This document shows, piece by piece, positions 62,225 through 64,000 of a stretch of 64,000 nt of DNA. The stretch covers positions 496,001 to 560,000 of the forward strand of contig CM057058.1 of assembly GCA_029945375.1 (NCBI GenBank). The letters run 5' to 3'. This stretch comes from Agaricus subrufescens. Its lineage: Eukaryota; Basidiomycota; Agaricomycetes; Agaricales; Agaricaceae. Made by a program: the position numbers and the translations under genes. Numbering within the stretch: the stretch's first letter is position 1; every line of letters starts with the position of its first letter. The notes beneath the pieces were generated by a model. It worked only from the letters and a program-made list of their open reading frames with translations. It was not told the origin of the DNA and did no database searches.

Positions 62225-64000
62225 ATGGCTCCAGTCACACATGATAGTAATGGCACCGCCGCCGCCGTTGGCAATTCTTTCAATGCCGGTGACAGTTCAG
62301 ATACTGCTCAGCCATTCAAACCTATCAGTACCGGAAGGGGTAGAGATTATGCAAATGAATTTACTGCGACTAAGGACTACACTCTCGAGGAACGGCCGTT
62401 CTTTGTCAGAATCGGGAAAGAGGGTGTTATCGCTGCATTGGAAAAACTAGATCAACAGCTTGTTCGGGCAAGTTCTAAGAGTCATTTAACTCTCTCAACG
62501 CTTATTTTAAACGATACACTACAGGCAAAAAGGAGTCGGGTTCTGTCGAAGAAATCACCGACGGATTGGACTGGGGAGGAAGTTGTACCCGGAAGTATGG
62601 GTTTAATCAACCATGGGTACGCGCATTTAAGCATTAAAGGCATTCATTTTGAAATAGCATCTGAATAATTGTTGTTTGTCAGTGGTCTGCCAAAGATTGT
62701 CACCAGAGCTGGTCGATATCCTGGATTTCCCTTGCGAAATTGGTGGGCCCGTACATGGTGTGGAACAACGGGAATCTCGGACACCGTCATCGAATTCCGT
62801 GGTCTCACCGTAGTTCAAGTTTCTCAGAATCAAGCTGCAGTCGTTTCGGATCCTCAGAATCACGTTTTTGTGATTAAGAATTCTGGATTCGTGGCATTTG
62901 CGATACAGGGAACATATGATGTGTTGTCTGTCGTTGACATGACCCACTTGCCTACGTTGGTGGAAGAACCTACCACCGGCGTAACTCTTGGCTGGACACA
63001 TGAGGTTAAGATGAAGAGTAAGATTGGTACTTCGACAAAGGACTATGTTATGGCTACCTTGTTTGTGTTTCTTTTATTGTTGGAAGAGGGTTTGACTGAC
63101 AATGAGATAGCCTAAATGTTCCGGCCAACAATTGTGCAATATTACAAAGGGGGGACGACCTTTTACTCTTGGGTGCTGGTCAATCAGTTATCACCAACCC
63201 CAACGTCACCCTTCGTGGTATCTATACACTCGGTGAGAGCCAATACGAGATGCCTACAAAGGATATGTACGCGTCTTCTATTCTTTTGGATTTTCTTATT
63301 TACTCACCCTCCTCCCCACTCTAGCTTCACACGAGACCAGGTTCCAGTTAGCTTGAGAATCTATCTCAAGTGGCAGTTAACCGAACCGCTCAAACTCGCC
63401 ACTCATGGTTATGCTACGCCTTATGAAGCACTTAGAGACAAGACTCAATCTATTTTAACCCAAATTGTCTCGCATCTTGATTATTCCGCGATGGTACTAA
63501 ATATTTTTCTCTTATCAAAAACTCGACAGAGTTCACTGACGAAATAAAAAAAAAATTTAGATCAAACAACGTTCTCTTGGGCCAGACAATATGGAAGATG
63601 GAAACGATGCGTCCTCGGCGTTCTTGGATGCCTTGAGAACAAGGGCAATGGACGACATGCATGTGGCCGCCTTGGAATATGGTATCATCCTCAAAGATCT
63701 CGGTCTGTCGTTCCACCTTTTTATGCCTACTTACTGATGCTCCATTCAGCCGTGATTGATCGTCAATTCAAGGGTGAAATTGCTCACACCATGGATAAAC
63801 TAACGAGTAAGCAAACACAAAAAAACGTAAAAAAGGATTCAAGCTCATTCTCTATAAATAGCTCGTGCCCTTCAGGCTCAAATAGAAGCAGCCAACGTCG
63901 ACAGGGAGAACAGTAACAAAGTCAAGCAAGAAGAAGGATCACTCTCCGTAGCTCGTATCAAAGCCCAAACAGCCAACACTGAAGCTGACTCGGAAGCCTA
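62225..64000 (+). CDS. SPFH/band-7 domain protein, copy 2 (cut by window end)
   Basis: Tandem duplicate of the preceding gene with the same exon layout. It starts MAPVTHDSNGTAAAVGNSFN at 62225, three codons longer in exon one; the first intron again begins with GCAAGT (62468). The SPFH core and the start of the coiled coil are present, and the frame reaches KAQTANTEADSEA at the window edge, so about 100 residues are missing. Differences from copy 1 in the middle exons are mostly synonymous, which shows both copies are under protein-level constraint. Two long tracts are almost identical even in introns. Confidence 0.87.

Overview
The window is nuclear DNA of a filamentous basidiomycete, most likely an Agaricomycete. 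The evidence is genes split by many short GT-AG introns (about 45-70 nt), the basidiomycete-specific families DUF6533 and DUF6593, and recognisable fungal housekeeping genes: cohesin SMC1, NF-YC/HAP5, TSR2, ubiquitin-eL40. I see no bacterial operon logic, no CRISPR array, and no rRNA or tRNA gene I can support. The sequence names no species.

Layout. 1-2.9 kb: AT-rich repeats, LTR-like ends and a Copia-type gag relic. 2.9-4.1 kb: a short-chain dehydrogenase on the minus strand, whose model needs an 8-nt exon. 4.1-6.4 kb: no gene, but a 159-nt hairpin. 6.4-8.1 kb: DUF6533 gene A (+). 9.5-14.4 kb: SMC1 (-), divergent from an unrecognised acidic protein at 14.8-15.8 kb (+). 16.3-24.0 kb: DUF6533 genes B, C and D and a ghost copy L, all minus. 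25.2-27.3 kb: an unrecognised polytopic membrane protein (+). 27.8-33.9 kb: DUF6533 genes E and F and a truncated copy G (+). 37.0-39.5 kb: DUF6593 protein (+), NF-YC (+) and TSR2 (-). 40.1-45.4 kb: DUF6533 gene H and its frameshifted relative I (-). 47.3-47.9 kb: ubiquitin-eL40 (-). 48.7-50.2 kb and 56.6-57.6 kb: a divergent DUF6533 gene J and a 5'-truncated relative K (+), separated by a roughly 6-kb stretch with no supported gene. 58.8-64 kb: two tandem SPFH/band-7 genes, the second cut by the window end.

The accessory character comes from the DUF6533 family: ten visible genes plus one ghost exon in 64 kb, threaded between conserved single-copy genes. Genes A and C with their flanks form a long inverted duplication around SMC1. 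E, F and G share direct flank duplications, and H/I are a direct pair.

The most striking observation is structural. In all eight DUF6533 genes of the A-I type with a traceable 5' end (A, B, C, D, E, F, H, I), the first membrane segment is assembled from a 10-nt exon followed by a 20-nt exon. The truncated copy G has an 11-nt version of the 10-nt exon. With the 8-nt exon of the dehydrogenase and the 16- and 30-nt exons of NF-YC, this is a microexon-rich locus that ordinary gene callers would probably mis-model. All gene models here were read by eye from sequence without transcript data.
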